A DNA stretch of 5,818 nucleotides from an uncultured Catenibacillus sp. Its GTDB lineage: Bacteria; Bacillota; Clostridia; Lachnospirales; Lachnospiraceae. The first letter of the stretch is position 1, and each line of letters starts with the position of its first letter. Both the position numbers and the translations under genes were made by a program. Positions 5,563-5,818 of this stretch are shown in pieces. The notes below the pieces were generated by a model that was not told where the DNA came from, searched no databases, and was given only the letters and a program-made list of their open reading frames with translations. The stretch spans positions 1-5,818 of the forward strand of contig CAKRHR010000080.1 of the NCBI GenBank assembly GCA_934339005.1, in the 5' to 3' direction.

Positions 5563-5579
5563 ATTTTTTTGAAAAAAAT
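5563..5579 (+). other. A/T palindrome after ispD, upstream of the first tRNA-region promoter
   Basis: Seven T and seven A residues flank a central G, giving a perfect A/T palindrome within a run of A- and T-tracts from 5555 to 5590. It lacks a G/C stem, so it is not a good intrinsic terminator. Its position just upstream of the TTGACA at 5592 fits an UP-element-like or bent-DNA role. No ispD terminator is otherwise visible. Confidence 0.35.
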
Positions 5580-5591
5580 TGAAAAATAGTG

Positions 5592-5620
5592 TTGACATTT
5601 AAAAACAGAAATGGTATTAT
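5592..5620 (+). promoter_or_regulatory. Strong sigma-A promoter P1 upstream of tRNA-Ser
   Basis: TTGACA (5592-5597) and TATTAT (5615-5620) are spaced exactly 17 bases. A TG dinucleotide one base before the -10 box (5612-5613) makes it an extended -10 promoter. The start would be near 5627, leaving a leader of about 115 bases before the tRNA. No ORF with a ribosome binding site lies in that leader, so the product is most likely a longer tRNA precursor. The A/T-rich DNA upstream resembles an UP element. Confidence 0.85.
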
Positions 5621-5697
5621 TATCAAGTCGCGTGAGCAGAGAACAGAAACTTGAATATGGAAATTGAAAAAGATTTCAAAAAAAGTTAAAAAAGTTC

Positions 5698-5726
5698 TTG
5701 ACACAGACAAAAAGATATGATAGAAT
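5698..5726 (+). promoter_or_regulatory. Strong sigma-A promoter P2 directly upstream of tRNA-Ser
   Basis: TTGACA (5698-5703) and TAGAAT (5721-5726) are spaced exactly 17 bases, again with TG one base before the -10 box (5718-5719). The start would be near 5733, about 10 bases before the tRNA 5' end. A-tracts at 5664-5693 precede the -35 box. Together with P1 this is a tandem arrangement like that of stable RNA operons. Confidence 0.88.
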
Positions 5727-5743
5727 ATCAAAGCAACATGCAT

Positions 5744-5818
5744 GGAGAGGTGTCCGAGTGGTTTAAGGAGCTGGTCTTGAAAACCAGTGACTCCGCAAGG
5801 GGCCGTGGGTTCGAATCC
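5744..5818 (+). tRNA. tRNA-Ser(UGA), cut at its 3' end by the window edge
   Basis: The acceptor strand is GGAGAGG (5744-5750), followed by TG and a D-arm with stem TCC/GGA (5753-5755, 5767-5769). The anticodon stem is CTGGT/ACCAG (5771-5775, 5783-5787) around the loop CTTGAAA, giving anticodon TGA (5778-5780) for UCA-type serine codons. A long variable arm follows (CTCC, GCAA loop, GGGG at 5791-5802), the hallmark of a class II serine tRNA. The T-stem 5' strand GTGGG (5805-5809) and loop TTCGAAT (5810-5816) are intact. The window ends two bases into the T-stem 3' strand, so the rest of the T-stem, the acceptor 3' strand and any encoded CCA are not visible. A36, A37 and A38 are all A, the usual MiaA (i6A) recognition pattern. 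Confidence 0.95.

Noticed and set aside
5531..5743. A 70-codon minus-strand ORF covering the region after ispD
   Set aside because: It runs across two strong + strand promoters and A/T tracts, is Phe/Ile-rich as expected from translating poly-A/T on the other strand, and has no supporting context.

Overview
The window reads as chromosomal DNA of a low-to-moderate GC Firmicute, most likely a clostridial species of the Lachnospiraceae type. This is an inference from A/T-rich codon use, strong GGAGG ribosome binding sites, sigma-A-type promoters, and the general look of the proteins. No mobile element, phage gene or CRISPR array is visible. Every gene I can support is on the + strand.

Layout. 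Positions 1-33 may be the tail of an upstream gene. Next comes a YcxB-like two-helix membrane protein (48-677), followed closely by tsaE (694-1113), tsaB (1186-1905) and rimI (1910-2353). A 91-base gap holds two TATAAT boxes and an 8-bp inverted repeat. It leads into a second tight group: a small cysteine-rich, probably zinc-binding protein of unknown function (2445-2696), an RNase Z-type metallo-beta-lactamase (2712-3620) and tsaD (3642-4664). A 179-base gap holds a strong hairpin and a compact block of direct and inverted repeats. It is followed by ispD (4844-5554). The last 189 bases before the end of ispD's neighbourhood are A/T-rich and carry two textbook extended -10 promoters in tandem. 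The second lies just ahead of a tRNA-Ser(UGA) that the window edge cuts before its 3' end.

How it fits together. TsaB, TsaD and TsaE are the three proteins that transfer threonylcarbamoyl to A37 of ANN-decoding tRNAs. The fourth partner, TsaC/Sua5, which makes the activated intermediate, is not here and is expected elsewhere. RimI (acetylation of ribosomal protein S18) and RNase Z (tRNA 3' maturation) give the cluster a translation and tRNA-maturation theme. IspD belongs to the MEP isoprenoid pathway and is a separate unit. The tRNA-Ser has an A36-A37-A38 loop typical of MiaA substrates and reads UCN, so it should not itself be a t6A substrate.

I do not see a clearly new biological system. 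The parts that most repay a second look are the uncharacterised cysteine-rich small protein inside the tRNA-maturation cluster, the divergent motifs of the RNase Z homologue, the inverted repeat at the 2390 promoter region, the nested repeat ahead of ispD, and the tandem rRNA-like promoters ahead of tRNA-Ser.
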